A DNA stretch of 64,000 nt, taken from Coralliovum pocilloporae. Lineage in GTDB: Bacteria; Pseudomonadota; Alphaproteobacteria; Rhizobiales; Cohaesibacteraceae. The DNA lies in contig NZ_CP132542.1 in assembly GCF_030845175.1 (NCBI RefSeq), positions 1,534,607 to 1,598,606 of the forward strand. The letters run 5' to 3'. Position numbers and translations under genes: made by a program. Positions 27,692 to 38,340 of this stretch are shown piece after piece. The stretch's first letter is position 1; the number at the start of each line of letters is the position of its first letter. The notes beneath the pieces were generated by a model. The model was not told where the DNA came from. It worked only from the letters and a program-made list of their open reading frames with translations, and made no database searches.

Positions 27692-29806
27692 CTACTCGTC
27701 TTTCGGAATTTCCTGGCCGGTTTCCTGATCAACCACTTTCATGGACAGGCGAACCTTGCCGCGATCATCAAAGCCCATCAGCTTGACATAGACCTTGTCG
27801 CCTTCATTCACCACTTCCTTGACCGTCTGCGGGCGGCCCTGGGTCAGCTGGCTGATGTGGACGAGGCCGTCACGTGCGCCGAAGAAGTTCACGAATGCAC
27901 CGAAGTCGACCACTTTCACGACCGTACCCTGGTAGATCTCGCCAACTTCCGGCTCAGCCGCAATGGACTTGATCCAGTTCAGCGCAGCCGTGATGGATTC
28001 ACCGCTGTTGGAAGCGACTTTCACGGTGCCGTCGTCCTGAATGTCGACTTTTGCGCCGGTCTTTTCGACGATCTCACGGATCACTTTACCGCCGGAGCCG
28101 ATCACTTCACGGATCTTGTCGACCGGGATCTGCAGCACTTCGATGCGCGGTGCATATTCACCCAGCTCCGGACGGGCTTCGTTCAGAGCTTCGGCCATGC
28201 GACCGAGGATGTGCAGACGACCGTCCTTGGCCTGGCCAAGAGCAACCTGCATGATCTCTTCGGTGATACCGTTGATCTTGATGTCCATCTGCAGGGAGGT
28301 GATACCTTCCTCGGTACCCGCTACCTTGAAGTCCATGTCGCCGAGGTGGTCTTCATCGCCGAGAATGTCAGAGAGGACAGCGAACTTGTCGCCTTCCTTG
28401 ATCAGACCCATGGCGATACCGGCGACCGGACGACGAAGCGGAACACCTGCGTCCATCAGAGCCAGAGAGGAACCGCAAACGGTTGCCATAGAGGAGGAGC
28501 CGTTGGATTCGGTGATGTCAGACACCAGACGGATCGTGTACGGGAACTCGTGGTGCGGCGGCAGCATCGGGTGGATGGCGCGCCATGCCAGCTTGCCGTG
28601 ACCGATTTCACGACGGCCCGGGCTGCCGATACGACCGGTTTCACCAACGGAGAATGGCGGGAAGTTGTAGTGCAGCATGAAGGCTTCCTTGCGGGTGCCT
28701 TCGAGCTGGTCAACAAACTGCTCGTCATCGCCGGTGCCGAGGGTGGCAACAACCAGAGCCTGGGTCTCACCGCGGGTAAACAGAGCGGAACCGTGTGTGC
28801 GCGGCAGAATACCAGCTTCAGAGACGATCTGACGAACGGTCTGAACGTCACGGCCATCAATACGGGCACCCTGCTCAATGATGCGGCCACGAACGATGTC
28901 GCTTTCCGCTTTCTTGAACAGCTCGGAAACGGCCTGCTTGTGAGACGCGTCGTCGTCTTCACCAACCAGAGCGTCGATAACCTTCGCCTTGGCGGCGTCG
29001 ATGGCATCCTTGCGCTCGGTTTTGGTGGAGATGGAGTAAGCGGCTTCCAGATCAGCGCCTGCAATCTCTTTGACTTTCGCCAGCAGCTCGCTGGTGTCCG
29101 GCATGGAGAATTCGCGCGGTTCTTTCGCAGACCGCTCAGCCAGACGGATGATGGCATCAATCACAGGCTGGAAGCCGGCATGACCGTGCATCACTGCGCC
29201 GAGCATGATGTCTTCCGGCAGTTCCTGAGCTTCTGATTCAACCATCAGAACAGCATCATGGGTACCGGCAACAACCAGATCAAGCTTGCTGTCAGCCATC
29301 TGATCGAGGGTCGGATTGAGAACGTATTCGCCGTCAACATAGCCAACGCGCGCACCACCGATCGGGCCCATGAACGGAGCGCCGGACAGGGTGAGGGCAG
29401 CAGAAGCACCAACCATGGCAACGATATCCGGATCATTTTCCAGATCGTGGCTAAGGACTGAGATAATTACCTGTGTGTCGCACTTGTAACCGTCAACGAA
29501 CAGCGGGCGGATCGGACGGTCGATCAGACGGCTGGTGAGGGTTTCTTTCTCGCTCGGGCGGCCTTCACGCTTGAAGAAGCCACCTGGAATGCGACCGGCA
29601 GCAAATGCCTTTTCCTGATAGTTCACGGTCAGCGGGAAAAAGTCCTGACCCGGCTTTGGTTCCTTTGCGGAAACAACAGTGGCAAGAACAGTGGTCTCGC
29701 CATAAGTGGCCATGACAGCGCCATCGGCCTGACGGGCAACCTTACCCGTCTCGAGGATGAGCGGACGTCCGCCCCATTCAATTTCTTCGCGTTGATAGTC
29801 AAACAT
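27692..29806 (-). CDS. pnp: polyribonucleotide nucleotidyltransferase
   Basis: A 704-aa phosphorolytic 3'-5' exoribonuclease, the core of the RNA degradosome. Two RNase PH-like domains are joined by a helical domain (the second contains [21 protein letters not shown]), followed by a KH domain ([26 protein letters not shown]) and an S1 domain ([28 protein letters not shown]). The frame is open to 29944, but [13 protein letters not shown] at 29806 with an AAAGGAC ribosome-binding site is the natural start. It is last in the rimP-nusA-infB operon, separated from rpsO by a 236-bp structured spacer. Confidence 0.97.
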   Translation of the reverse strand: MFDYQREEIEWGGRPLILETGKVARQADGAVMATYGETTVLATVVSAKEPKPGQDFFPLTVNYQEKAFAAGRIPGGFFKREGRPSEKETLTSRLIDRPIRPLFVDGYKCDTQVIISVLSHDLENDPDIVAMVGASAALTLSGAPFMGPIGGARVGYVDGEYVLNPTLDQMADSKLDLVVAGTHDAVLMVESEAQELPEDIMLGAVMHGHAGFQPVIDAIIRLAERSAKEPREFSMPDTSELLAKVKEIAGADLEAAYSISTKTERKDAIDAAKAKVIDALVGEDDDASHKQAVSELFKKAESDIVRGRIIEQGARIDGRDVQTVRQIVSEAGILPRTHGSALFTRGETQALVVATLGTGDDEQFVDQLEGTRKEAFMLHYNFPPFSVGETGRIGSPGRREIGHGKLAWRAIHPMLPPHHEFPYTIRLVSDITESNGSSSMATVCGSSLALMDAGVPLRRPVAGIAMGLIKEGDKFAVLSDILGDEDHLGDMDFKVAGTEEGITSLQMDIKINGITEEIMQVALGQAKDGRLHILGRMAEALNEARPELGEYAPRIEVLQIPVDKIREVIGSGGKVIREIVEKTGAKVDIQDDGTVKVASNSGESITAALNWIKSIAAEPEVGEIYQGTVVKVVDFGAFVNFFGARDGLVHISQLTQGRPQTVKEVVNEGDKVYVKLMGFDDRGKVRLSMKVVDQETGQEIPKDE

Positions 29807-29999
29807 GACTGTCCTTTCGATCTTCCGATCCGTGGCGAGCCATGAGCAAGACGACGAGACTGTCCCTTGTGAGACAATCCGGCAATCCTGCCATGGCTCC
29901 TGTATTTTCGGTCTGGTCGAAACCGGTGCCCCGCCCAGAATCATGAGACATGACTGATTCGCATGTCATTTTGAATGCACGAGAGATGTGCAGGAATGT

Positions 30000-30028
30000 G
30001 AACGGCGGCTCTTGTGGAACCGCCGTTC
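30000..30028 (-). terminator. 9-bp hairpin in the rpsO-pnp spacer
   Basis: GAACGGCGG (30000-30008), 11-nt loop, CCGCCGTTC (30020-30028). It starts 15 bp after the rpsO stop and lacks a T-tract on the minus strand. By analogy with E. coli rpsO-pnp it may be a partial terminator or an RNase processing site for pnp autoregulation. Confidence 0.6.
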
Positions 30029-30042
30029 GAAACTTCTTTGTC

Positions 30043-30312
30043 TTAGCGACGAATGCCGAGACGCTTGATCAGAGACTGATAGCGCTCAACGTCGTGAGAC
30101 TTGACATAGTCAAGCAGGCTACGACGCTGGCTGACCAGCTTCAGAAGACCGCGGCGGGAATGGTTGTCCTTGCCGTGAGATTTGAAGTGTTCGGTCAGGT
30201 TGGTGATCCGCTCGGTCAGGATAGCAACCTGAACTTCGGGAGAACCGGTATCGCCGTCTTTGGTAGCGAATTCAGCAATAAGCTCTTGCTTGCGAGCTGC
30301 AGAAATCGACAT
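30043..30312 (-). CDS. rpsO: 30S ribosomal protein S15
   Basis: An 89-aa protein binding the central domain of 16S rRNA. It shows the conserved [17 protein letters not shown] and the core [19 protein letters not shown] followed by [12 protein letters not shown], ending in the expected [13 protein letters not shown]. It starts 27 bp after truB. Confidence 0.98.
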   Translation of the reverse strand: MSISAARKQELIAEFATKDGDTGSPEVQVAILTERITNLTEHFKSHGKDNHSRRGLLKLVSQRRSLLDYVKSHDVERYQSLIKRLGIRR

Positions 30313-30339
30313 CGGATGTTCCTTTTTGTCGAGATAGGC

Positions 30340-31284
30340 CTACTGGCCTGTAAGGTTAAACACGCGCTTTGGTGAAAATTCACCACCAGACACATCACCA
30401 AGAGCAATCAGATTGCCCTGGAATGTGGCATAGGCGATGCCCGAAAAGACGGGTGCATCACGTCCACGCAGGAGAATGGCCTGGCCGCGTTTCAGCCGGG
30501 CCTGATCATTACCGTTGATGGCCAGGGCCGGGATGTCGTCCAGCGCGGTCTCAACAGGTAACAAAGCTTCAGAAAGGTCAGTATTGCCCCCCTCGTCGGC
30601 GGGCGCACTATTGCTCATTTCTCTCAGGTTTTCCAGAGAAATCATATCCTCTTCGTCAAATGGGCCGACAACGGTCCGGCGAAGGGCAATCACATGGCCT
30701 CTGGTCTTCAGATGACGGCCAAGATCGCGGGCAATGGCCCGGACATAGGTGCCTTTGCCGCATTCAGCTTCAAAGACGGCCGTATCCTCATCAACCATCT
30801 CCACCAGATCAAGGCGATGAATGGTGATCGGGCGGGCTTCAAGTTCCACTTCTTCGCCGTCACGGGCCAGGTCATAGGCGCGCTCGCCATTCACCTTGAT
30901 GGCGGAAAAGCGCGGCGGAACCTGCATGATGGTGCCGGTAAAGTGAGGCAGTGCGGATCGGATGGCCTGCTCCGTCGGGCGGCCTGACGAGGTGTCAATA
31001 ATCTCGCCTTCGGTGTCGTCCGTGTCTGTTTCCTCACCCCAGCGCACCGTGAACTGGTAGACCTTGCGGCCATCCATGACAAACGGCACGGTCTTTGTGG
31101 CTTCGCCAAGAGCAATCGGCAGAAGGCCTGTTGCCAGCGGGTCCAGTGTTCCCGCGTGACCGGCCTTGCCCGTATCAAAAATCCGCTTGATGATCGAAAC
31201 CGCTTTGGTGGAGGTCATGTCATAGGGCTTATCGAGGATCAGCCAGCCGTGGACATTGTTCTTCTTGTTGCGCCTGCGTCCCAT
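30340..31284 (-). CDS. truB: tRNA pseudouridine-55 synthase
   Basis: A 314-aa enzyme making pseudouridine 55 in the T-loop of tRNAs. The catalytic aspartate is in GHAGTLDPLATGLLPI, and the N-terminal GWLILDKPYDMTST matches the family. The C-terminal PUA-like part ends with GGEFSPKRVF. Overlap-free spacing of 2 bp after rbfA fits the operon. Confidence 0.96.
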   Translation of the reverse strand: MGRRRNKKNNVHGWLILDKPYDMTSTKAVSIIKRIFDTGKAGHAGTLDPLATGLLPIALGEATKTVPFVMDGRKVYQFTVRWGEETDTDDTEGEIIDTSSGRPTEQAIRSALPHFTGTIMQVPPRFSAIKVNGERAYDLARDGEEVELEARPITIHRLDLVEMVDEDTAVFEAECGKGTYVRAIARDLGRHLKTRGHVIALRRTVVGPFDEEDMISLENLREMSNSAPADEGGNTDLSEALLPVETALDDIPALAINGNDQARLKRGQAILLRGRDAPVFSGIAYATFQGNLIALGDVSGGEFSPKRVFNLTGQ

Positions 31285-31286
31285 GA

Positions 31287-31691
31287 TCAGTCCTCATCCT
31301 CATCGCGATGAAGGTCACGCACCACTTCGGGAGAATTAAGCAGGGCGTCGATACGGCTTGATTCCTCAAACCGGTCGTCATAGCGGAACCGCAGATCCGG
31401 CATGTATTTCAGTGTCAGCCTTGGTGCGATCTGCCCGCGCAGGAATTTCTTGTTCTGTGCCAGGGCTTTGACAATCTTATCTCCGTCCGCAGGAGTGCCG
31501 CCCAGTGGCAGAACGTAAGCTGTTGCGATCTTCAGGTCCGGTGACATCCGGACTTCGGGAATGGTCACCAGCATGGTTTCAAGAACCGGATCGTGAATGC
31601 GGCCCTGAGCGAGAATATCGGACAGTGCCTTGCGGACCAGTTCTCCAACGCGAAGCTGGCGCTGGGACTGGCCGTCTCCAAGCTGAGACAT
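31287..31691 (-). CDS. rbfA: ribosome-binding factor A
   Basis: A 134-aa KH-type protein for 30S maturation and cold adaptation. It has the family's [14 protein letters not shown] opening, an ITEV-type core here as [24 protein letters not shown], and [19 protein letters not shown] near the end. It follows infB after a 128-bp gap with a hairpin, and precedes truB. Confidence 0.96.
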   Translation of the reverse strand: MSQLGDGQSQRQLRVGELVRKALSDILAQGRIHDPVLETMLVTIPEVRMSPDLKIATAYVLPLGGTPADGDKIVKALAQNKKFLRGQIAPRLTLKYMPDLRFRYDDRFEESSRIDALLNSPEVVRDLHRDEDED

Positions 31692-31755
31692 GATGTTACC
31701 TGTTCAATAGGCGGAGATCGGAATCGGACCGAAAACCGCTTGTGTCAAACGGAAA

Positions 31756-31783
31756 GAAGCGCCGGGGTGGGCCCGGGCGCTTC
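31756..31783 (-). terminator. GC-rich hairpin between infB and rbfA
   Basis: GAAGCGCC (31756-31763) and GGCGCTTC (31776-31783), with a G/C-rich 12-nt loop; on the minus strand CTTTCC follows. It may be a partial terminator lowering expression of the distal operon. Confidence 0.5.
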
Positions 31784-31819
31784 CATATTGAGATCGGACA
31801 GGGTCCGATGGGCGTCCGG

Positions 31820-34528
31820 TTACAGCGAACGCTGGATTTCTTCCACCCGGAAACACTCGATCATGTCGCCCTGGCGGATGTCCTGATAGTTTTCGAAGGC
31901 CATACCGCATTCCTGGCCGCCAACCACTTCCTTGACTTCGTCCTTGAAGCGCTTGAGCGTCGACAGTTTGCCTTCGTGGATAACAACGTTGTCGCGCAGA
32001 AGACGGACACCGGAACCACGTTCCACTGTACCTTCGGTAACGCGGCAACCGGCAACCTTGCCGACCTTAGTGATGTTGAACACTTCCAGAATTTCCGCGT
32101 AACCGATAAAGGTCTCGCGACGTTCCGGGCTCAACAGGCCAGACATGGCGGCTTTGATGTCATCCGTCAGATCATAGATGATGTTGTAATAACGGACTTC
32201 AATACCGGACTGATCAGCGGAATCCCGAGCCTGTTTGTTGGCACGGACGTTGAACGCCAGGATTGGAGCACCAGACGCCTCAGCGAGGGTCACGTCAGAT
32301 TCTGTGACAGCGCCAACGCCGGAATGGATAACCTGAGCCTGAACTTCATCATTGCCGAGCTTCTCAAGCGCGCCGACGATGGCTTCAACAGAACCCTGCA
32401 CATCGCCTTTAATCAGGATCGGGAACTTCTGTGTTCCGGTTTCCTTGAGCTGGTTGAGCATCTGCTCGAGCGAGCCGCGATGAGCGCGGGCCTGAGACAG
32501 CTCACGGCCTTTCCGCTGACGATATTCGGTAATTTCGCGCGCGCGGGCTTCGTTTTCGACCACAGCAACCCGGTCACCGGCTTCAGGAGCGGCATTGAAG
32601 CCGAGAATCTCGACCGGTTTGGATGGCTCGGCTACCTTGACCTGGTTGTTCTGGTCATCAAGCAGGGCACGAACACGGCCCCACTGCTCACCGGCCACAA
32701 CAATATCACCCACATTCAGCGTGCCGCGCTGAACAAGAACGGTAGCAACCGGACCACGACCCTTGTCGAGTTTGGCTTCAACAACCGTACCTTCGGCAGA
32801 GCGGCCCGGGTTGGCTTTAAGTTCAAGCAGTTCTGACTGCAGAAGAATTGCATCCAGCAGCTTGTCGAGATTTGTGCCCTGAAGCGCAGATACTTCCACT
32901 TCCAGAACGTCGCCACCCATGGATTCCACAAAGACTTCATGCTGCAGAAGCTCGGTTTTCACCCGGCTCGGATCCGCAGCAGGCTTGTCGATCTTGTTGA
33001 CAGCAACGATGATCGGCACTTCAGCGGCCTTGGCATGGTTGATAGCCTCGATCGTCTGCGGCATCACGCCATCATCAGCGGCAACCACGAGAATGACGAT
33101 ATCGGTCGACTGGGCACCACGGGCGCGCATCGCGGTAAAGGCCGCGTGGCCCGGGGTATCGATGAAGGTGATCTTCTGATCGTTCTTCTCGACCTGATAG
33201 GCACCAATATGCTGGGTAATGCCACCAGCTTCACCGCGGACCACATTGGTGTTGCGAACCGCATCAAGCAGCGAGGTCTTACCGTGGTCAACGTGACCCA
33301 TGATGGTGACGACCGGAGGCCGCGCCTCAAGGGTATCATCGTTGTCATCAGCTGCGAACAGACCCTCTTCAACATCAGCATCAGAGACGCGCTTGACTGT
33401 GTGGCCCAGCTCGGATGCGATCAGCTCAGCTGTATCTGCATCCAGAATGTCGGTGACCTTTGCCATCTGGCCCTGCTTCATCAGCAGGCGGACAATATCA
33501 ACAGCACGCTCGGACATACGGTTGCCGAGTTCCTGAACCGTAATGGTTTCAGGCAGAACAACTTCGCGGGAAATTTTCTCACGTGGTGTATTCTGCTGCT
33601 GGGCGCGTTTTTCCTTTTCGCGACGGCGGCGCATGGCTGCCAGACTGCGACTGCGCTCATTGTCGAGATCAAGAGCGTTTGTCACCGTCAGTTTGGCACG
33701 CTGTTTGCCGTCACCACCGGTACGGGACGGTTTGGCTGGCTTGGCCGGTTCCGCCGCCTTTGGTGACCGCTTGACAGCTTTGATCTGGTTTGGCTTTTCG
33801 CTTTCCGGCGGAATTGGCTCCATCGGAGTGATCGGGCGTGGGCCACCTGGACGTCCACCGCCGGCACCTGTGCGGGGTTTCTGGTCAGGCCGTCCACCAC
33901 CGGGACGAGGTCCGCGATCAGAGCGCGGTCCACCAGGGCGGTCCCCACCGCGACTCTGTCCATCACGGGCCTGTCCGTCGCGAGCTGGGCGATTGCCTGG
34001 AGCGCGATCGCCGCCGCGTGCATCACGTGCAGGCTTTTCAGCTGCCGGTGCAGACGCTTCTGTTTTTGCCGGTGCCTTTGCTGCCTGAGCTTCTTCCTCA
34101 GTCTTGCGACGGGCTTCCTCTTCGGCCTTCTGACGGGCTTCAGCTTCAGCCTGAACCCGGGCCTCTTCCTCAGCCTTGCGGCGTGCTTCTTCCTCGACCT
34201 TGCGACGGGCTTCTTCCTCAACACGCTTCTGCTGATCGATGACTTCCCGCTGGCGGGCTTCCTGCAACGCTATGGCGCGTGCATCCCGTTCGCCTGCTGT
34301 CAGGGTCCGGTTGTTGGGATCACCCTTGCCGCCACGACCACGGCCGCCTTCGCCCCGATCATTGGGGGTAACGACGCGGCGCTTTTTCTTCTCGACCACG
34401 ACCGCCTTGGTTCTGCCGTGAGAGAAATTCTGGCGAACCGTGCCCTGTTCCACATTGCGCTTGAGCGTAAGTGTCTTGCGACGCCCTGCGTCCTGAGATT
34501 TATCGCCAGTTTTGTTCGTATCGTCCAT
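31820..34528 (-). CDS. infB: translation initiation factor IF-2
   Basis: A 902-aa GTPase that brings fMet-tRNA to the 30S subunit. The first 20 residues carry an IF-2-associated motif ([18 protein letters not shown] at 18-35). A K/E/A/R-rich coiled stretch at 101-148 is followed by an Arg/Gly/Asp/Pro-rich low-complexity segment at 167-233. The second IF-2 N domain is around 325-375, and the G domain has GHVDHGKT (411-418), DTPGHAAFT and NKIDKP. C-terminal beta-barrel domains complete the usual architecture. Confidence 0.97.
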   Translation of the reverse strand: MDDTNKTGDKSQDAGRRKTLTLKRNVEQGTVRQNFSHGRTKAVVVEKKKRRVVTPNDRGEGGRGRGGKGDPNNRTLTAGERDARAIALQEARQREVIDQQKRVEEEARRKVEEEARRKAEEEARVQAEAEARQKAEEEARRKTEEEAQAAKAPAKTEASAPAAEKPARDARGGDRAPGNRPARDGQARDGQSRGGDRPGGPRSDRGPRPGGGRPDQKPRTGAGGGRPGGPRPITPMEPIPPESEKPNQIKAVKRSPKAAEPAKPAKPSRTGGDGKQRAKLTVTNALDLDNERSRSLAAMRRRREKEKRAQQQNTPREKISREVVLPETITVQELGNRMSERAVDIVRLLMKQGQMAKVTDILDADTAELIASELGHTVKRVSDADVEEGLFAADDNDDTLEARPPVVTIMGHVDHGKTSLLDAVRNTNVVRGEAGGITQHIGAYQVEKNDQKITFIDTPGHAAFTAMRARGAQSTDIVILVVAADDGVMPQTIEAINHAKAAEVPIIVAVNKIDKPAADPSRVKTELLQHEVFVESMGGDVLEVEVSALQGTNLDKLLDAILLQSELLELKANPGRSAEGTVVEAKLDKGRGPVATVLVQRGTLNVGDIVVAGEQWGRVRALLDDQNNQVKVAEPSKPVEILGFNAAPEAGDRVAVVENEARAREITEYRQRKGRELSQARAHRGSLEQMLNQLKETGTQKFPILIKGDVQGSVEAIVGALEKLGNDEVQAQVIHSGVGAVTESDVTLAEASGAPILAFNVRANKQARDSADQSGIEVRYYNIIYDLTDDIKAAMSGLLSPERRETFIGYAEILEVFNITKVGKVAGCRVTEGTVERGSGVRLLRDNVVIHEGKLSTLKRFKDEVKEVVGGQECGMAFENYQDIRQGDMIECFRVEEIQRSL

Positions 34529-34572
34529 GCGTCCAACGTCCTGCGGTGTCGCGTCGAAATCGGCCCGTTATG

Positions 34573-35178
34573 TCATGACTCTAATCCACGATAAAGAGCT
34601 AGCTGACGAGCTTTTTCCAAGAAACTGCTACATGCTCTCTTCGAAAGCAGCGCAGCGTGTATCACATTCATTCGACCCAGTGCCTGATTCAACTGTTCCG
34701 ATGTGAACAATCGAATAACCTTGAGCCGGCTTTCACAGTCCGTTGCCCGAGCAACGACCTGCTTCATTTTTCTGATGCCATCCGGGGCACCATCTGAGGC
34801 CTGAACGAGCGCAATCGCTTTTCCGGAGCTGATTGCCGACTCGACTTTGGCAAATCCTGTAACGACCTGTCCGGCTTTCGTAGCCAGTCCCAATCCGCCG
34901 AGAGTTGCCTTCTGAAGCAATTCGTCGATCCGATCAGGCAGATCATTATCAACCTTGGCGTCCGTCCGAAACCCCCGGGCGAACAACTTTTTTGTCACAG
35001 CGGTCTGCACACAATCGCGCGAACCGGTTATCCAGACCCCGCGACCCGGAAGAGATCGCTTTAAATCTGGTGTTACTTGTCCGTCCGGAGACAGAACAAA
35101 TCGGATCATCTGGTCAACGGGTTTGGTATCCCGTGTCACAAGGCATGTCCGGTCAACAGGCTTTGACGCACGCGCCAT
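34573..35178 (-). CDS. YlxR-family RNA-binding protein with L7Ae-like C-terminal part
   Basis: A 201-aa protein. Residues 8-85 are the YlxR domain (RTCLVTRDTKPVDQMIRFVL and LPGRGVWITGSRDCV). Residues about 90-190 resemble the L7Ae-like fold seen in alphaproteobacterial DUF448 proteins (ATLGGLGLATKAGQVVTGFAKVESAISSGKAIALV). It lies between nusA and infB as is usual, and probably works in ribosome or transcription-antitermination functions; no precise role is assigned. Confidence 0.9.
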   Translation of the reverse strand: MARASKPVDRTCLVTRDTKPVDQMIRFVLSPDGQVTPDLKRSLPGRGVWITGSRDCVQTAVTKKLFARGFRTDAKVDNDLPDRIDELLQKATLGGLGLATKAGQVVTGFAKVESAISSGKAIALVQASDGAPDGIRKMKQVVARATDCESRLKVIRLFTSEQLNQALGRMNVIHAALLSKRACSSFLEKARQLALYRGLES

Positions 35179-35217
35179 GATCCGACTTCCCGTTCAACCG
35201 GTTATCCCGCCAGAGGC

Positions 35218-36858
35218 TTATGCCAGGCTGGCGGTCTCCTCAACCTCAACAGCATCTGCCGGCTCGGCGTCATCGCCCAGATCGTCTTCACCCTCGTCTT
35301 CTTCTTCAACAGGGGCTTCAATCCATCCGGCCAGAATACGAGCGGTCATGATCATGTCTTCCGCGTCTGCACGTGACACGTCATGGCTGCTCAATGTGCC
35401 TTCAAAGCGCTTGACTTCACCGTCTTTCTTCTCGGTCCAGCCGACAAGATCATCGGTTGCACAGCCTGCGAGGTCTTCAACGGTCTTGATGTCATCTTCA
35501 CCAAGGGCGACCATCATCGGTGTGGTGATGCATGGGACATCCCGCAGCTGGTCCTCAACACCAAGAGCGATACGCTTGTCATTCTGCTCCTGCTCGAAAC
35601 GCTCCAGATGATCCCGTGCGCGGTTCTGAAGTTCTTCAGCAGTTTCAAAGTCGAAGCCTTCAATAGCAGCAATTTCATCCTGCTCGACATAGGCAACTTC
35701 CTCAATCGAAGAGAAGCCTTCAGAGGCAAGAAGCTGACCGAGAACCTCGTCCAAATCCAGGGCATCTGTAAACAGTGCAGAGCGCTCCATGAATTCCTTC
35801 TGGCGACGCTCGGATTCTTCATTCTCGGTGAGAATGTCGATATCCCAGCCCGTCAACTGTGAGGCGAGACGTACATTCTGCCCGCGACGGCCAATAGCCA
35901 GAGAAAGCTGATCATCCGGAACGACCACATCAATACGCTCTGAATCCTCATCCAGCACCACTTTGGCCACTTCGGCAGGCTGTAGGGCGTTGACGATGAA
36001 GCTTGCAGAATCTTCGGACCACGGGATGATGTCGATCTTTTCACCCTGAAGCTCGTTGACCACAGCCTGAACACGGCTGCCGCGCATACCCACACAGGCA
36101 CCGACCGGATCAATGGATGAATCCGTTGAAATCACGGCGATCTTGGCGCGCGAACCCGGATCACGGGCAACAGAGCGGATGGTGATGATGCCGTCATAGA
36201 TTTCCGGCACTTCCATGCCAAACAACTTGGCCATGAACTGCGGATGAGTCCTGGACAGAAAGATCTGCGGGCCACGCTGTTCCCGGCGCACATCATAGAT
36301 ATAGGCGCGGATACGGTCGCCATAGCGATAGGTTTCGCGCGGGATCATCTCATCGCGGCGCACAATGGCTTCCGCCCGTCCGAGATCGACGATCACATTA
36401 CCATATTCTACGCGTTTGACCTGACCGTTGACCACTTCGCCGACACGGTTCTCAAATTCTTCAAACTGGCGATCACGTTCGGCTTCACGAACTTTCTGGA
36501 CAATAACCTGCTTGGCGGACTGTGCAGAGATACGGCCAAAATCCAGCGGTGGCAGCGGATCAGTCAGAACATCGCCCAACTCGGCAGACGGATTGCTCTT
36601 GCGGGCTTCGTCCAGAGAAATCTGGGTAATCGGATCCTCAACCTCTTCCACAATGGTGGTTGCGCGATAAAGCCGGACTTCGCCGGTCTTGCCGTTGATT
36701 TCGGCGCGCACATCGGTTTCAGAGCCATAGCGCGACCGCGCGGCTTTCTGGATGGCGTCTTCCATAGCCGAGATGACGATTTGCCGGTCAATTGATTTCT
36801 CTCGCGCGACCGCATCAGCGATCTGCAGGAGTTCAAGACGGTTCGCACTAATGGCCAT
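35218..36858 (-). CDS. nusA: transcription termination/antitermination factor NusA
   Basis: A 546-aa RNA-polymerase-binding factor. The N-terminal RNAP-binding domain (about 1-130) is followed by an S1 domain near 135-200 (VVNGQVKRVEYGNVIVDLGRAEAIV), then KH1/KH2 (VGACVGMRGSRVQAVVNELQ and the later SLAIGRRGQNVRLASQL). The C-terminal acidic helix-hairpin repeats end in an extremely acidic tail (EAPVEEEDEGEDDLGDDAEPAD), an alphaproteobacterial feature. It sits 24 bp after rimP. Confidence 0.97.
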   Translation of the reverse strand: MAISANRLELLQIADAVAREKSIDRQIVISAMEDAIQKAARSRYGSETDVRAEINGKTGEVRLYRATTIVEEVEDPITQISLDEARKSNPSAELGDVLTDPLPPLDFGRISAQSAKQVIVQKVREAERDRQFEEFENRVGEVVNGQVKRVEYGNVIVDLGRAEAIVRRDEMIPRETYRYGDRIRAYIYDVRREQRGPQIFLSRTHPQFMAKLFGMEVPEIYDGIITIRSVARDPGSRAKIAVISTDSSIDPVGACVGMRGSRVQAVVNELQGEKIDIIPWSEDSASFIVNALQPAEVAKVVLDEDSERIDVVVPDDQLSLAIGRRGQNVRLASQLTGWDIDILTENEESERRQKEFMERSALFTDALDLDEVLGQLLASEGFSSIEEVAYVEQDEIAAIEGFDFETAEELQNRARDHLERFEQEQNDKRIALGVEDQLRDVPCITTPMMVALGEDDIKTVEDLAGCATDDLVGWTEKKDGEVKRFEGTLSSHDVSRADAEDMIMTARILAGWIEAPVEEEDEGEDDLGDDAEPADAVEVEETASLA

Positions 36859-36882
36859 TATGTCGTCTCCATTCGTCGGGTT

Positions 36883-37458
36883 CTAGGCGTCGCGGCTTTC
36901 TTCTGCCGTTCCGGCCTTGAGCGCTGCATCAATCAATGCATCGGTCAGAACCAGCTTAGCTTCCCCAATTTCATCCAGCCGGATGGTTGCGTCTGCATCA
37001 CCATCAGCTCCGGCATCATCCATACGGATGGTCAGATTTCCATCCTCAACAGCGAGGATTGTCCCGCGAAAGCGGCGTCGCCCGTTGATCAGAAGGGCGG
37101 TTTCCAGTTTCGTGACATGCCCTGTCCAGCGCAGAAAATCGCTCTCGCGAACAAGCGGCCGGTCAATCCCCGGAGAGGAGACCTCCAGGTGATAGGCCCG
37201 GTCAATCGGGTCTTCCACGTCAAGAACAGGCGAGACGGCCTTGCTGACAGCCTCGCAATCATCAACAGACATTTTGCCATCCGGGCGCTCTGCCATGATC
37301 TGCAGCGTGCAGCCGTTCAGACCACTGATGCGCGCCCGCACAAGGCGATAGCCCAGGTCCAGAATGGCGGGCTCGACAATCGCGGCAATGCGCGCGTCCA
37401 GTCCCTTTTCCTCGATCAGGCGAGGTTCATTTAGATCGGCGTTGACTAAATCTATCAT
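36883..37458 (-). CDS. rimP: ribosome maturation factor RimP
   Basis: A 191-aa protein needed for 30S assembly. It contains DLGYRLVRARISGLNGCTLQI, the central SVDDCEAVSKAVSPVLDVEDPI and YHLEVSSPGIDRPL, which is the family signature, followed by an SH3-like C-terminal domain. It is the promoter-proximal gene of rimP-nusA-ylxR-infB-rbfA-truB-rpsO-pnp. Confidence 0.96.
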   Translation of the reverse strand: MIDLVNADLNEPRLIEEKGLDARIAAIVEPAILDLGYRLVRARISGLNGCTLQIMAERPDGKMSVDDCEAVSKAVSPVLDVEDPIDRAYHLEVSSPGIDRPLVRESDFLRWTGHVTKLETALLINGRRRFRGTILAVEDGNLTIRMDDAGADGDADATIRLDEIGEAKLVLTDALIDAALKAGTAEESRDA

Positions 37459-37487
37459 ACGATAAGCGTTTAACAGGCCCCAGATAA

Positions 37488-37519
37488 CAAAAAAGAGCGG
37501 GTCCCGGAGGTCCCACTCT
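37488..37519 (-). terminator. intrinsic terminator after trmB
   Basis: AGAGCGGG (37494-37501) pairs with CCCACTCT (37512-37519), with one G-U pair. On the minus strand the hairpin is followed by TTTTTTG (37488-37494). It separates the metK-trmB transcript from the rimP-nusA operon. Confidence 0.88.
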
Positions 37520-37619
37520 CAACGATTCTCTATCGTTCAGAGATATATTGATGCCTCTATACGCCTACAAAGGCGGTTTGGCAAGAGAGCAAACGTCCGC
37601 CGCGCTTTTATTTCAGCAA

Positions 37620-38315
37620 TCAGTCTGCCTGCTTGCTGAAGGTGAGATAGGCTGGCGTGCGGCCTTCCCGTATGGCTTTGGCTTCGTACCGTGTCCTGAT
37701 CCAGTCAGCCCATGGAGCGTGCCAGTCGGAGGCCTGGTCGGCCGTCCAGCGAAATCTGCCGGATGCGTGGCAGTGGCGCAGGGTCCAGTCCACATAGGTA
37801 TCGATATCTGAGGCAAAGCGAAATTCCCCATCCGGCCTGAGCGTACGGGCAAACTGGTCAAGTGTGCTCTGGGACACAAATCGGCGTTTCCAGTGTCTCT
37901 TCTTCGGCCAGGGGTCCGGATAGAGCAGATAGACGCGGCTGAGGCAGCTGTCCGGCAACCAGTTCAGCACATGCAGGGCATCATCGTGATAGAGGCGGAT
38001 ATTGTCCTGCCCGCCCTGTGCAATACCCGCAAGCGCCTTGGCCATGCCATTGACGAACGGCTCGACACCGATAAAGCCAATATCAGGGTGAAGGCTGGCC
38101 TGATGCAGAAGATGCTCGCCACCACCAAAGCCGATTTCAAGCCAGATTTCCCGAACAGGTCTGGGGAAAAGGGATTGCATGGCCGAAGGCGCAGGCCGGC
38201 TCACATCAAGCGACAGATCGGACAGAAGACCATCCATCAGGTCTTCCTGTCCGGGTCTCAGCTTGTGGCCCTTGCGTCGTCCATAAAAGGCGGATTCTGC
38301 AGGATCGCGCATCAT
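37620..38315 (-). CDS. trmB: tRNA (guanine-N7-)-methyltransferase
   Basis: A SAM-dependent enzyme forming m7G46 in tRNA variable loops, 231 aa from MMRDPAESAFYGRRKGHKLR at 38315. The SAM-binding motif is LEIGFGGGEHLL, and the substrate region is YLLYPDPWPKKRHWKRRFV, the TrmB hallmark. A longer frame to 38369 would overlap the metK end by 29 bp and adds non-conserved residues, so it is not preferred. Confidence 0.94.
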   Translation of the reverse strand: MMRDPAESAFYGRRKGHKLRPGQEDLMDGLLSDLSLDVSRPAPSAMQSLFPRPVREIWLEIGFGGGEHLLHQASLHPDIGFIGVEPFVNGMAKALAGIAQGGQDNIRLYHDDALHVLNWLPDSCLSRVYLLYPDPWPKKRHWKRRFVSQSTLDQFARTLRPDGEFRFASDIDTYVDWTLRHCHASGRFRWTADQASDWHAPWADWIRTRYEAKAIREGRTPAYLTFSKQAD

Positions 38316-38340
38316 GTCATACAGACCGTCAGATTGAGTA

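Noticed and set aside
27857-29236. A 459-codon plus-strand open frame opposite pnp
   Set aside because: It mirrors the codon bias of pnp on the other strand, shows no domain and has no ribosome-binding site; pnp is unambiguous.
31742-32836. A 364-codon plus-strand open frame opposite infB
   Set aside because: Antisense shadow; starts within the hairpin region and has no recognisable product.
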